Positions 25,073 through 37,832 of a stretch of 64,000 nucleotides of DNA are shown one piece after another. The stretch is from positions 340,112 through 404,111 of the forward strand of contig BCJX01000018.1 of NCBI GenBank assembly GCA_001600415.1, in the 5' to 3' direction. The position numbers were made by a program, and so were the translations under genes. Origin of the DNA: Pascua guehoae. Its lineage: Eukaryota; Basidiomycota; Tremellomycetes; Trichosporonales; Trichosporonaceae. Position 1 is the stretch's first letter. The number at the start of each line of letters is the position of its first letter. Below the pieces are notes generated by a model. The model made no database searches. It saw only the letters and a program-made list of their open reading frames with translations, and was not told the DNA's origin.

Positions 25073-27858
25073 CTACGAGAGGAAAAACGTCTCCATGGTC
25101 TGCACCTCGTCCTTGTCCTTGACCTCGCGCATCTCGGCGGCAATGCTGGCCTGCGAGTGGAGCGTGGGCTTGCAGCTCTGGCGGGCATTGGCGAGCTCGC
25201 GCTGCTTGGCAGCGTAGGCGTCAAAGCTCGTGGGGGGCTGCTTGGGCCGCGTGCTGAGCTTGCGCCGGAGGCTCGCGCCCGCGAGGCGCACCTTGCTACG
25301 GCCGCCGTGGCCGTCGGAGCTGAGACCGTCGCCAATGGGCGCCTGGCGGGGTGGGGAGCTGCCGGCGAACCGCGCATCGCGGGGCGATGTCGCGGTCGTG
25401 TGCGACCAGGCCGACTGGCACGTCGAGTGGCCCGACTGCGACCCGTGGCCGCGCGAGCGCGGGCCAGAGTGGCCCTGCGCCGAGTGGTAGTCGCTCGAGT
25501 GGCCCGTGATCGAGTGGTCAAACGCGGACGACGTTGGCGTCTCGATGCACTCGCCCGCCGTCGTTGGCGTGGGTGGCATCGCGGCCGAGGCAGCAGGCAA
25601 CCCACCGCTGGCTGTCCCGGGCCCAAACGTGGCGGTCGTGGACGGCTCTGACACCGGAGTCGGAGCCATAGAGTCCGAGCCCGAATGCGCAGGGATGCGA
25701 AGACGCAGCGGGTGGACAGTGTCCATGTCCTCGTCAACGTCGGATCCATCGCTGTCGTATGCCCCAAAGTCGGCCAGGCCGCGGCGCGCCCTTTGCAGGC
25801 GCCCAATGCTGTCCGGTGTCGCACGGGCGTGGGACGACAACTCGGACGCCGACCGCGAGCGCACATGCACAGAGTGCTGCACCGACTGGGGTGCCGAGTG
25901 TCCGTTGGACGACGCAGCCTTGCGCGTTGGCGCGAGAACCTCTTCGTCAGACGACAAAAAGTCGGGCTGCTGCAAAATGGTGACCACCTGCTGTGCGACA
26001 GGGGACGCAGGGACGCTCTTGATGAGCGGCGTGTCGTCATGCGGTGCAATGATCCGGTGACGTTCCGGGGTCGAAAAGACAGAGTTGCCATGCCCGTGCC
26101 CCGAGTCGGTCCCCTCGTCTGCGTCGGGGAACGCGTCGCGTGACTCGGACGGAGGCGTCGCCGGCCCAATCTTGCCGCTACCGCTGTCTGCCGAGAGCTG
26201 CGGGGACAGCGTGCGGTCCGAGTCGAATGCCACGCCGCCGCGCTCAGAACGGCGCGTTAATGCTGCCAGAGCATCGGAAGGCGACCCAGCCTCGTCCGCA
26301 GCCTCTGCGTCAGATCTGGGGTCGGCCTCGAGCTCGGGCGCGACTTCCGCAGCATGCTGCTCGTCCGACAGAGCCACCGTGCGTCCCGGTGGCAGAGCAC
26401 TGCGACGATTTGTTGCCCGGCGCTGGATCACGGCCGAAGATGCGTCGAGCTCGGCCAGCATTCCGCGCACGGACGCCGGTGGTTCGACCTGGGGCACTGG
26501 CTTGCGCTTTTCGCGACGGGGCCCGTTTGAAGAAATTGACGAAAACTGGTCGTTTCGGTAGCCACCATTGGGGCTGTTGGAGGCGGCCGAGGGGCTTTGT
26601 TTCGTAGTGGTTCCAGTGGCGGAGGAGGAGGTCGTCCCGGTGGGCGACTTGTCCTTGCCACCGCCTGTGAGGCGGCGGAAGAACTTGCCAAGGCCACCCT
26701 TGGACGGTGTGGTCGGAGCTGATGGTGGTGTCGGACGACCAGTGCGGTCACTGGCCGTCTGAGGAGCCTTCTCGCTCACCACACGCCGGTCAACGGGGAG
26801 CGTCTGGCCCTGCTCGCTGCGGTACATGTTCGGTACAGATGGGACCGGTGGCAGGCTGGCAGCGAGTGTGATTCTGGTAATGGTGTCAGTGTCGGTCGAG
26901 TACAAAGGAGAGAGAAGGAATAGTTGCTGGAATCCGGAGTCGTCATATGTCTGTTGCCGCTTCGTCATGGGTGCGAGGAAGAGGCAAGCAAACAAATGGC
27001 AATGAACGGTGGCAGCGGGGTTGCAGGCAGGCACTCGCAACGGGCCAAGACTCACTTGTCGGGTGGCGAGGTCACGGTACTCGCGCGCCTGCGTGCCTTG
27101 TCGGCCTTTGCCCTGTCACGCAAACTCTGGAGAGACCGCGAGAGAGAGAGACGCTTGTTGCGGCGAGGAGAAAAGTCGTCGTCGTCGGGAGTGAACTGGG
27201 TGATGGGAGGGGGAGCACTGTGGGGCGTCGTGGGAGCGAGGCCGGCAGTGGCAGTAGTGTTTGGCGTCACCGGGTAAGTCGCTGACGTCGCGGGCGTGCT
27301 AGTTGATGTCGTTGTCGTCGTGGTTGTAGTCGCGCTGAGATCGCGTGTAGATGTGTGTGGAGTGACCAGAGTCGGGGCGCGGTGTTGTGTGTCCGAGTGC
27401 GAGTGGTCGGTGGTGGTGGTGTGGGTGAGGCTGGGTTGAGAAGATGAACGCTCGAGCATGGGCATGGTGTAGTAATGTTGTCCTAGTGGTCCAGGCGTCC
27501 GGGTTCTCGGGGTAGGGGTCGAGGTTGCCGAGTAAGGGGACGAAGAAGAGGCGCAGTAATACTGTCCAACTGGCGGAGAGGATGATCCGGGGCAAGTGGG
27601 GGAGCCGCTCTTGCTTGTCCCGACAACATGGGGTCTATAAGACACGGTGGTGGACACGGTCCCTGTAGTTGAGAGGGTCGAGAGGGTCGGGCCCGCTGCT
27701 GGTGTCGTTGGCCGTGCTAGAATCTCGCCATGGCCATAGGTACCACGGTGTCCTAACAAGGGCATCCGACAAAACGGGTCGGTTGTAGAGTCGTCCCAGT
27801 CGTTCCAGTCATAGTAGCCGCCCTGCGGCCGAGGCTGGCTAAAGTCGATGCGGGTCAT
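25073..27858 (-). CDS. large Ser/Thr/Pro-rich disordered protein
   Basis: Function unknown. Two exons, 27858-27056 and 26873-25073, joined by a 182-nt intron whose CAG follows ACCATTAC; 867 residues. The alternative of two separate genes is unlikely because exon 1 has no stop of its own before a perfect GTGAGT donor and phases match. Composition is dominated by Ser, Thr, Pro, Ala and acidic patches. Visible landmarks are Thr-rich runs near residue 190, a basic patch LGKFFRRLTGGGKDK, many SP/TP sites (possible kinase targets), and a His/Ser/Gly-rich stretch before the basic C-terminal part (LAGASLRRKLSTRPKQPP). No folded domain is recognised. Good codon bias supports real coding. Confidence 0.7.
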
Positions 27859-30800
27859 GAATGGAGAGAGAGACGAGCACGAGCGGGGGCTGGCTTGTCG
27901 AATGGGTGGGTGGCGGTGGGGGAGGCGTCGCGGGGGCGGAGGTGGCCGGTCTTCACAAGTGCCGGGTGGTGTGTGTATTGGTGGTGCAGTGGTGGCCCAG
28001 GGGCTATAATCTAGGAACCAACAATAACACGGGTGGGGGGCCGGGTGGCGTCGCGGCTCCACGGCTGCGATAGCTTAGGAACCAACAGCCAAGTGGGGGG
28101 GGGAGGTGCGATGCGGTGCGTGTGCGTGCGTTGATGCAGCGTACAGCGTGTTGACTGCGTTTAGCTGCCTGCTGCTGCCTGGTACAGTAGTGGCTAGCGT
28201 GGGTCGGATCGGGTCGACGGGAACGCGTATGACGAGAGCAAGACGGACGGAAAGCAAAGCAGGAAAAAATGCCCCAGGCCGCAGTGCGCAGCAATCACAA
28301 CAAAAAGGGCAGCGACGCACAGACGCGATACCAAGTTAATGTATGCGATCCAAGCGTCTGCAATATGTCTGTCTGTGTCTGAGAGGAGGGGGGGGGGACG
28401 ATCAGATCAAGTTTGCTTTGATAATCTGATGGCAAATGAGCGATCCGCGTGTATGTACCTGGGGATCCCTGTCAGTCCTCCTGTCTGTATGCACATCTGC
28501 ACGGATCCTCGCATTCAAACGTATTCAACGCCGCCCATGAAATGGAACTGGATCCCTTTACGACCCGCCGCCATGGCAATGATGCTAGTGGAGACGGCAG
28601 CTGCTCGGCACGAAGGCTGGCCAGCCAACGCCACGCCATGCAGCCACCGTAATTGACTGCTGTTGCGAAATCGACTAGCACACGACACGATGCGCCACCC
28701 AGAGCCGCGCCATGGCGCCATGCTGCTTGCTGCCCACGCTGGGCCACGGTCCCAATCGGATGCTAGTGCCAAGACGACTGCCGGCCACAAATGGACTTGC
28801 CGCCCCTGCGGGGCTGAATGGAAATGGAGGAATGGGACTGGCGCGCGCGCTTGTGTGTTGCAACTCACCGAAAAAGAAAAGTCGCGCCAGGCGAGTCGAG
28901 ATCCGAGTGTGGCGTTGTTTGGTTTGTCCTTGTTGCTTCTAGCAGCGAGCAGCGTCGAGGCGTCTAGGCGTCGAGAGCGTGGACAATTGAAGCGATGGAG
29001 AATGAACGATGCGATGAAGACAAGAACAGACGATGAGCGACCGATACTCGACCACGTCTTGTCGGTGCCCTCGTTGCGGTGCCGTCGGTGTGGAGACGGT
29101 CGCGACGCATGACGGTGGATCCTTGGATGTACGGTACGGTGCGGGGCACGCACACGCACACGCACACGGTCCGCGCTCTGGACGTCTGCACGCCTGTCGG
29201 TCGGTACGTTTGGTGCGTTGGTGTTGGGTTGTTGGGTTTGGTATGGTTTGCGTATTTTGTGGACCTGGACCCCGCCCGACCTGTGCTAGGCACGTCTCTG
29301 GATGGCAAGAAAGCAAAATACGCTTGCTCTTGAAACTCTGTTGGCGGGTGTGCAATCTGGGGTCTCGTTCGTGTTCGGGGCAGTGCTGGCAAGCTGTGCA
29401 TTCTGCAACCGTTGTGCGCGCCGAACTCTGGCCCCCTTGCCGCCTCGTCGCCGTGCCGCGCCCCCGCCAGCCCCGGCCCCTCGCGTCGGACCAGTGTGAG
29501 CGGCGTGCAACTGACCCGACAAGCAGTGCAGTTAGTCCCACCATGTCACTCGGGGGGGAGCGTGCGGTAGTGTGGACAACGTGCACCGCTAGAGGGACCG
29601 TCCAGACTAGGGCACTTCGGCACTCTTCTACGGCCCTACAGCAGGCACAACGCACAGCCACCACACAGACAGACTACTTGGTGCCCCGATGCCAGCGCCT
29701 TGGTAGTGGGGTGGTGGGGGGGTCGAGAGTCCCACCGTGCACCAGACACGGGCTCTGCACCACATGCACACAACTGCACCCCTGCCTGCCAGCCTGCCGT
29801 GGCCCAGGTCCCAGGCCCGGGGTACGGTTGCGGCATGCCGGCCGATAACGGCAGGCGGCAGGCCGGGCGGTGTTGACACGGATGGGGTCGCCCTCCACCG
29901 AGCAGTCGACCACCGAGGGACTAACCCAGGCCGAACCGGCCCAGACTCGACCATGCCCCATCCAGCAGGCCACAAGGCCACAATCGACTCCAGCCAGGTC
30001 CTGGGATGCCGAAAGTTGGTGGTTTCTGCGGTTCGCTTCATCGCCACCCCCGTTCGTCGGACCTCGACCCCGGCCAGAGGGGGCGGCGTCATCCAAACCC
30101 ACCAGGCCACCAGGGCATTTTCCAGAAAAGCCAGAATCACACCAGTTCACGCGCCGTGACGACATGCAACCGATACAAACGTAAGCCCAGTGTGACAAGG
30201 CATAGGCTAGTCCCAAACCGACTGCTCGCAGACCCGTGCGGTGGGACACGCCGATCCGATGACAGCAATCAAGCCGTACCCGCGAGTCGCGTCTTGGTGC
30301 TAGCTATACGTATCCTCATGGCTCCGACGTGTTTGCACAAATGTTTGGTTTTGTTTTGGTTTGACACGCCCCGTCCCGTGTCTCATCGGATGGTGCGGCT
30401 CATGTCATGTGGCTCGTCACCCCCCTGGATGGGTGCATACCTGCCCGAGCGAGCAATTAGTCGTGGCCTCGGAGATGGGCGCTGCAAGCTGCGCTCCTAC
30501 ATGATGATGCTCGCTGTAAGCTGCGCTGAAAGCAAAATGAACTCGGGCGCCACCGCCACAAGCGCCATGGTACTGACACCACAATCTCCAGGCTGCAGAT
30601 GGCGAGCCCAAATGAATACCGACACGGCGTGAATGCGCACACTGCAAAAGTCAAAACTTGTCAACAGGAGCTCGTCGCTGGAATGGGAATAGGAACGCAC
30701 TCACCCCACACTTTCGCAAGCTTTGCCGCCGAGCACCCCAGAGCCTGTTCTCAGCGTCAGAAAGCTTGACACGACGAGTCATCCCCGTTCAGTAGCGGAG

Positions 30801-31258
30801 GGGGATCGTTGATCGTCAACCCCGAATGTTACTTCCCCCTCCCCACCTTCAGACGCAAGCGAGAAGCGCCGTGGCCAGAAAATCTAATCTTGTTCCAACA
30901 ACGTCAACAACCTCTCGAGCCTCGACTCTCGTGTTCCTAGCCAGGGAGCTTACAACTTCTGTGACAAACTCAAAACACCCACCAACCCCCGCCAGCCTCA
31001 ACCCCCCCACCCCCATTTCCGAGTCGGGCGATGCTGTCATGCCGCAACCTTCAGCATGACCGTGTGTGGTAAAACAGAGGTGCCTAGAGGCACATCGCTA
31101 GTGCCCAAACCCTGCTTCACCTCGCACGCTCGTCGTCGCCATTGCCATCGTCGACGGCGCTATGCTGCTCTTCCGAGCTGAGGCCCAGTTCCGGCGGACG
31201 ACACAGGCGTACAACATTCACATCTCAAACGGATACAGACTCCTTACAGCTCTCCGAA
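27859..31258. other. 3.4-kb stretch without a recognised gene
   Basis: Upstream of the Ser/Pro-rich gene and downstream of TFC4. Several long frames exist (for example minus-strand 28515-29165 and 28939-29664), but they overlap each other in different frames, are Arg/Pro/Ser-rich as expected for chance frames in GC-rich DNA, and lack splice-consistent homologous motifs. A (CACACG)-type simple repeat lies near 29148-29168. No tRNA fold found. Confidence 0.5.
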
Positions 31259-34200
31259 TCACTCCACCAGCGCCAGCCACTCGTCTGACCGGCTACGTAC
31301 AAGGTCCAACGACCCAGACGCGCTGTAGATGAGCACAAGGTTGTGTGCGCTCTCCCATGCCATCGAGTTTTGGCGGATATCCTCGCGCTCCTCCTCCGGT
31401 GCCGCCTCCATGCGCCGACGCACAGAGTCCAAGACTCGCTCGTAGTGTGCCACAGCCAGATGTGTGATGCCTGCGTGGGTTAGTGGCGATGCAAGGGCTA
31501 GCGTCCCGTTTCACCGCATCGCTTGCCATGGCAGTGCCACCAAAGCGATGCTCGATGCGGTGCGCGGTTGCGTCATACGTACCCAGGCCATGGAACGCGC
31601 GCCCGTAGTTGTACTCGACTTCTTCTTGCGATTGGTCATCGCCAGGACTCAGTTTACGGTATCGCGTTAGAAATACCAGACCCTGTGAAACATCAGGGAA
31701 CAAGCTCTCGACGCGTCACAAGCTTCGTAGAATTTACCTGAGAGATCTGATAGTTGCGGTTGTCCGATTGACGGTTCAGTGCACGCCCAAAGAACGCTTG
31801 CGCAATCAAAAAGCATAGGTATGGGTCGTATGGGTTGATGTCGTAGGCACGGAAAAAGTAGACTGGCACTATCAGTACGGTCCTGCGCAGGCGAATGGAC
31901 ATACACAGTGCGCTCTGGTAGCTTTTGGTCGTGAGCATATTCTGCCCATAGAGCGTGTTGAAGGTTGGAGAGTACTTGGTTGGCTTTGGGCAGTCGTGCT
32001 CCTCGTCCAGGCCCGATGTGTCAAGCGCAGATTGGGCTACCGATGGGTCCTCGTCATCTCCCTCGTCGTCATCCTCGTCTCCATCCGCGGCACCCTCGAT
32101 CGCAGCTGTCGGTGCAGCTTTACTGTCTCCCGCGCCTTCGCTGTTGTCGCTATCTGCGTCCTCATCCACAAGGTCGCCCAGCCGACGTGACTGGCCCGCA
32201 GTGATGATTTGGGCCCAGCGTTTGTGGCGCGTGTTGTAGCGCAGCTTGATGCCGCTCACCGCCTCGTCGTAGATGCGGACCTCACGGTGCAGGAACTTTT
32301 GCAGCGCCAGGTTTTGCGAAGCTTCAGCAGCCTTCATTCCACCTCCAAGGCACGCGAGCATGAGAAGAAGAGGCTCTGGTCGGAATTGGTGCATTTGAGA
32401 CAGTCGCTTGCAATTGTCGACGATCCTGTCGTACGCTTGTATACGGGTGGAACAGGCTGAGTCGTCAGCGTGCTCGGACGCCAACACTCACCAATAAGAG
32501 TCAGGCGCAAAGCAATCTCGCACCGACGACTGTTGAACAGGCCAGACCAGATAACATGCTCGAGGATATCCATGGCCACGTCTTCTTCGTTCTTGACCAT
32601 GAGAACACAGCAGTACTTGATGCACAGTGCGAGCCAGTCCTCAACCTCGACACCGTAGAACTGAGTTTGGCGGACAATCTCGTAGTCGTTCTTGCCCGCT
32701 AGGTCTAACGGTGTTTCGTCCTCAACTGAGGTGTTAGCACGGTAGTGTCGAGCACAACTCACATCCAAGAGTACGCTCCAGACGATCCTGCATCGCCATT
32801 GCCTGCGACGCAATGTCCGTCTTGGAACCGTACTTGCGCCTCTTGGCGACCCGGGTGATACCCTGGGACGGTCAGTTCAAATCAAGGCATCAAGACCGTA
32901 CCCTGTTCTTGGTAAAGTTGCTCTTTGCAAGGCGGTAGGTTTCAATCATGGTACCGGCAGACTGGATGAACTGGTCCAGGGCCCATGGCTCGCCGTTGTT
33001 GATGCCCTCTTCGGCATCGCGTACGTCCTCCCAGAGACCTTGCATGGTAGAAGAAGCCTGGGCCTCCAGCACGCGTTTGTTGAGCCTATGAGCGGCCGCT
33101 CGCTCGCCCTTTGACTGTGTGCCATCCCAGCTCGGGTCTCCTCCAGCACGGATAACTTGTAGTTAGTGACCGGTTTAGTGCCTCTGGCTTACCTTCAGAG
33201 ACAATCTCCAGGGCCTCGGCCTTGTTGCCCATGTCCTCGAGGACTGATGCAAGGGCTAGACGTGCCTCGATATTATGCTTGTCATTGTCGACAACTACCA
33301 TGTCAGCCCGCGCAGTGACAGTCTTCAGTCACTTACCCCATTTGAGACTCTCAAGTGCTTCGGCATTACGCTTAAGTTGGTGCTGACAGACACCGAGCTT
33401 GAAGATAATCATGGGCGAGTCGTCGACCTGCGGTCAGTGTTGTCAAGTTCCAACAACTCACATTCCGCTCGTGCAGAGCCGCCCAGCACTCGAGGGCAGC
33501 CTCCCACAGACCACGCTTCATGAGAGCTTCTCCCATTTCCTCAAACATCTGGCCGTGAATCATGGCGTCAAGTTGGAGGATGACATTGACATGGATCTGT
33601 GGTTAGCACTTGTCAACCATCCGCGCTCACCATCGCCTCCTCGTCTTGGCCGAGCCGCAAGCGAGCAATGGCCAAACGGTAACGAAGCTGGTTGTCCAAC
33701 GGGTTTCCCTCGGTTTGACCTTCCTCGTCTGCGTCTCCTGGGTCCCTGGGTGGCTGGTACTCGAGATCATCGTCCGAGGCGTCCCATGCCTTCTCGCTCT
33801 TACGACCTTGAAGCCAACGTTGTCCGCGATGGATGGCGCCGACAGCCGACTCTGGATCGCCCGACTTGAGCAGATAATCAACGTATGTGACAATGTGCTC
33901 GATATTCATTGCGTTTTCGCCCTCCGGCACGACAGTCTCGTCGGTGGGCGAATCGAACGAGGCAAAGTGCCACATGAACGCGTCACCGAACGCGGTGGCA
34001 CCAAACGCGTACTGCTTCGTCTCCAGGATAAGTGGATGGATCTCCATGAGGAGGTTGAAGTCGCGTAAGAACGCAGGCTCGGCGCGATGGATCTTGCGAA
34101 ACGCATCGACGGCTTTGTTGTTCTTGCCCATTGTCCGGTAAATCTCGACGAGCTGCCACAGAATATCGGATCGAGACGAGTCCATCTTGACTGCTTTGCG

Positions 34201-34985
34201 CAGACAGTAGAGCGACTCGTTCAGATTACCCTCGGCACTGGAGTTAGACGTTGGGTACCGCAACACTGTGCTCACCGGAACTCATCCGCCAGCTCACGCC
34301 ACGTGCCAATATCCTCTTCAATATGTGCCGAGCAGAACCGCATCTGCCGGCTCTGATCCAAGTCGCCCATCTCCTTGTAGATAGTAGACAGAGTCGACCA
34401 CGCTGCGTGGACGTGTGGATCATGGCGGATGACCTCGAGGAAGAGCTTGGCGGCCTCTGAATGGTCTTGGGTAATGTACGCCATGTTGGCACGACCAAGC
34501 AGCTGTTGTACGTCGTATGTGGGTCGATGCGCCTTGTGGAACTGGGTATTAGGAGTAGAACATGCACATTAGCTCACTCGTCGCCTTGGAGCCCTCTTAG
34601 AGGACTGTGGGAGCTCCTCCTCGTCGAGCGTAGCGAGCTCCTGCTGGAATGATGCACCGCCAAACCCGTCACCTTGTAGGGGAGCTCCACCCGAAACGAA
34701 TCCTGCAATACGTCTGACTGTCAGTGACATGCGTGGTCACACAACCCACTGGAAAATAGCATCGTCTTTGGAATTGTCGACGGGCTGTTCTGCGGCCCGC
34801 TTGCCCGACCCATCGTCATCCTCTTCGACATAGTCGTCTCCGCTGCCATCGTCGAGGCCACTCGACTCGCCGTCCATGTCCACATCGCTGAATGCGGCGT
34901 CGCTTCCTGCCATTGGGTCGTCCTCTGCCTCCATCAATGTGGTAGGCTGGACGCTCAACGGAGATGAGGTGGACCTCCTCGACAT
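31259..34985 (-). CDS. TFC4: TFIIIC subunit Tfc4 (tau131/Sfc4), TPR protein
   Basis: Component of TFIIIC, which binds the A box of tRNA genes and recruits TFIIIB for RNA polymerase III. Fourteen exons (34985-34750, 34713-34578, 34541-34276, 34237-33631, 33596-33462, 33427-33337, 33294-33193, 33155-32902, 32862-32763, 32725-32492, 32456-31905, 31862-31738, 31682-31583, 31470-31259) give 1049 residues with all phases consistent. The N-terminus is acidic (GSGDDYVEEDDDG). TPR units follow: AAKLFLEVIRHDPHVHAAW, RQMRFCSAHIEEDIGTW, LNESLYCLRKAVKMD, then later RAYDINPYDPYLCFLIAQAF and GRAFHGLGITHLAVAHYERV. Introns are 36-112 nt. Its start faces RPL3 across 390 bp. Confidence 0.92.
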
Positions 34986-35375
34986 TGTAGCGGATGGTGG
35001 GCTGTAGAGGCGTTGCGTGGGGATGGGGGGATGTTGTGATGACGTTTGGAGATGGCAACAGCACAACATTCAGGTGGCGAGTGGAGGCGCGGAGTTGGAG
35101 CGAATCTCCGCCAATCGGAAATTGGTTCCGCTATTCATAATCGAGGGCGTCGGCGATAGTGTAAGCACACACAGCGCCGATCAGGGTCCAACGGAAGCAA
35201 AAACACGCGAGATTCGGTGCGAGGATGGCAGATTCTGTGGCCAAGGTTTGGGATGGCAGCTGGAGGGGGAATGCGAGGACTGGACGAAGGGGGGTCTGCC
35301 CGTGGTGGGTGTGCTAGATGTAGCGTTGATCTTCACTGGTCTTCTCCCCTTGTCCTCTTCAAGAAACCAAAAAAA
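34986..35375. promoter_or_regulatory. divergent promoter TFC4 / RPL3
   Basis: A 390-bp region between two divergent starts, so both promoters share it: one gene for Pol III transcription, one for the ribosome. Joint growth control is a reasonable inference, but no specific factor site is claimed. A T/C-rich tract precedes the RPL3 ATG, common for highly expressed fungal genes. Confidence 0.5.
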
Positions 35376-36951
35376 ATGTCGCACCGCAAGGTGTGTATCG
35401 CGACGAACCGACCCGCCGACGACCCCGCGCCGCTGTCCGCTGTTGTCCTCGCTGTCCTCGCTCTCCTGGTGTCGCTGTGAGGCATATTGGACCAGGAAGG
35501 GAGTGAAGATTTTGAGGTGGAGGAGGAGGATGGGCAGAGAGTAGATGGAGAGTAGCGGAGACGGCAGAAGCAGACAGCGAACAGCGGAACGGGCGTCGGC
35601 GGTGTCGGTGGTGAAAGGAGCGACCAGTCTTGCTAACTCGCACAGTACGAGGAGCCTCGTTCGGGTTCGCTTGCCTTCCTTCCCCGCAAGCGTGCGGCCA
35701 AGCACCGTGGCTACATCAAGTCGTTCCCCAAGGATGACCCCAAGAAGCCCGTGCACCTCACCGCCCACCTCGGCTACAAGGCCGGCATGAGCCACGTTGT
35801 TCGCGACCTCGACCGCCCCGGTTCCAAGATGCACAAGCGCGAGGTTGTCGAGCCCGTGACCATCATTGAGACTCCCCCCATGGTTGTCGTTGGTGTTGTC
35901 GGCTACGTCGAGACCCCCCGCGGTCTCCGTGCCCTCACCACCGTCTGGGCCGAGCACCTCTCTGACGAGGTCAAGCGTCGCTTCTACAAGAACTGGTACC
36001 GTTCCAAGAAGAAGGCCTTCACCCGCTACGCCAAGAAGCACTCTGAGAACAACGGCGCCTCGGTCGCCCGCGAGCTCGAGCGCATCAAGAAGTACGCCTC
36101 GGTCGTCCGCGTTCTCGCCCACACCCAGCCCCACCTCACCGGCCTTGCCCAGAAGAAGGCCTACCTTGCCGAGATCCAGGTCAACGGTGGCTCGATCGCC
36201 GACAAGGTCGAGTTTGCCAAGTCCAAGTTCGAGAAGACCGTCGACGTCTCGTCCGTCTTCGAGAAGGACCAGTGCATTGACGCTATCTCCGTTACCAAGG
36301 GTAAGGGTTACGCCGGTGTCATCTCGCGTTGGGGTGTCACCAAGCTCCCCCGCAAGACCCACCGTGGTCTCCGCAAGGTCGCTTGTATCGGTGCCTGGCA
36401 CCCGTCCAAGGTCATGTACTCGGTCGCCCGTTCCGGTCAGGACGGTTACCACCGCCGTACTTCGATCAACCACAAGATCTACCGCATCGCCAACGGCTCG
36501 GACGCCAAGTCGGGCACCACTGACTTTGACCTCTCGGAGAAGTCCATCAACCCCGTCGGTGGCTGGTCGCACTAGTGAGTCTCGAGTACTCTTAAGGGTT
36601 GAGACATTGTTAACACTCCACAGCCCCCTCATCCAGAACGACTTTGTCATGGTTAAGGGTGCTATTGCTGGTGAGTTTGAGGCTTCTACTTCTTTGTAAA
36701 GGGCTTGTTGTACTGACAAGGGAGGAACCACAAAGCGCATCGTAACCCTTCGGTAGGTTTTCCGCCCCTCTTCCCTGCACGCTTTATGCTGACCTGCCTC
36801 ACGACACGCACTCCGCACCCACACCTCGCGCGCGCACCTCGAGAAGACCGAGCTCAAGTTCATCTCGACCGCCTCGCGCCAGGGCCACACCACCTGGCAG
36901 ACGCTCGAGGAGAAGGCCAACTTCCTTGGCCAGCTCAAGATCAAGGCCTAA
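35376..36951 (+). CDS. RPL3: 60S ribosomal protein L3 (uL3)
   Basis: Large-subunit protein at the peptidyl-transferase centre. Exons: 35376-35390 (MSHRK), 35646-36574, 36624-36670, 36725-36752 and a last exon ending at the stop 36949-36951. Nearly the whole family sequence is readable: [69 protein letters not shown] (in parts), [21 protein letters not shown] and [14 protein letters not shown]. Intron 1 is 255 nt. The fourth intron starts GTAGGT at 36753, but no AG in the right frame precedes the HTSRAHLEK block, so its acceptor is non-canonical or the sequence has an error. The C-terminus LKIKA follows. Confidence 0.96.
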
Positions 36952-37832
36952 GCGCCTTCGCGCCGAGAGCGTATTTTGTACAGGGTTCACCGCATTTCAT
37001 GCACATGATGCACGAGGCGACGATTGGAATGACCTGGAAAAATGTGCTCGAGCGTGGGACGGATCGGACGGAAAAGAAAGGCGGGGGAGCATTTTGATGG
37101 TGGATTCAACGCAATCTCGTCTAGTGCTGGCAGTGCTGATGGTTGTTGAGATGGGACTGACACTGGAGATGGGGATGATACTTGCGAACGTGTGCTTGGG
37201 ATGGTGGCTGGGTTGTGATCCGCATGTAGTGGTGGCAATGTGGCACCGCCACGACTTGGCGTCGTCGGTTATGTGCACCCAGCATCAACGCCTGGGCCCC
37301 AGTTTGAATGCGCTATGGGGCACCTTGTTGGATCTCGCACGGACAAAGCGCAAGTGGTATCGCAGCCTCGAGCACAGATTGAACAATCGTGGGCCTGCGT
37401 GGTCTGCATTTGTAGTTCTGGACGCACGTTCCCCAGGGCAGTATTGGAAGTCTGGACTTTGGCGCACAGTCATCTGGTTTTCGGTCCCACTGCTCCAGCT
37501 GCGCTTTGACGCAAGCTGTTTTCAGCTATATTGGATCCAAGCACTCCAAGTTGCATATGAGCATGTATCTACAGAAGACGTCGCCTAAGAGCTCTCCTCA
37601 ACAATCGCCTCACAGTTAGAGCAGTCCGAAGATATTGACGTTTTCGTCGACTTGTGTCGCGCTGAGGAGGCAGTCGAAATGAACTTGAGTGCACTTCGGT
37701 GTGTCGTCGCGAAGTGGGCATGTCCGACTACTACGTATGTTACAGCTACTTTCCATCACAATTCTCTCGACCTCACGCCGCGGAATGAATGTATTGGATT
37801 GAAACTGGGGCACAATTCATGAGGCCACAGGT
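36952..37832. other. convergent intergenic region
   Basis: Lies between the 3' ends of RPL3 (plus) and the CxxC protein (minus). A 220-codon plus-strand frame (36926-37588) overlaps the RPL3 end in another frame and has no motif; judged non-coding. Should hold two 3' UTRs and terminators. Confidence 0.55.

Noticed and set aside
24934..26169. 411-codon Arg-rich frame
   Set aside because: Overlaps the Ser/Pro-rich gene in another frame; composition is that of a shifted GC-rich reading frame.
28515..29664. Minus-strand frames of 216 and 241 codons in the long gap
   Set aside because: They overlap in different frames, lack motifs and proper splice structure, and have chance-like Arg/Ser/Pro content.
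35391..35645. snoRNA inside RPL3 intron 1
   Set aside because: The 255-nt length invites it, but I could not find paired C/D boxes or an H/ACA fold.
35181..36944. 587-codon minus-strand frame antisense to RPL3
   Set aside because: It mirrors the strongly G/C-ending codons of RPL3; antisense frames stay open for that reason. RPL3 itself is certain.
36926..37588. 220-codon plus-strand frame after RPL3
   Set aside because: Begins inside the RPL3 last exon in another frame and shows no conserved feature.
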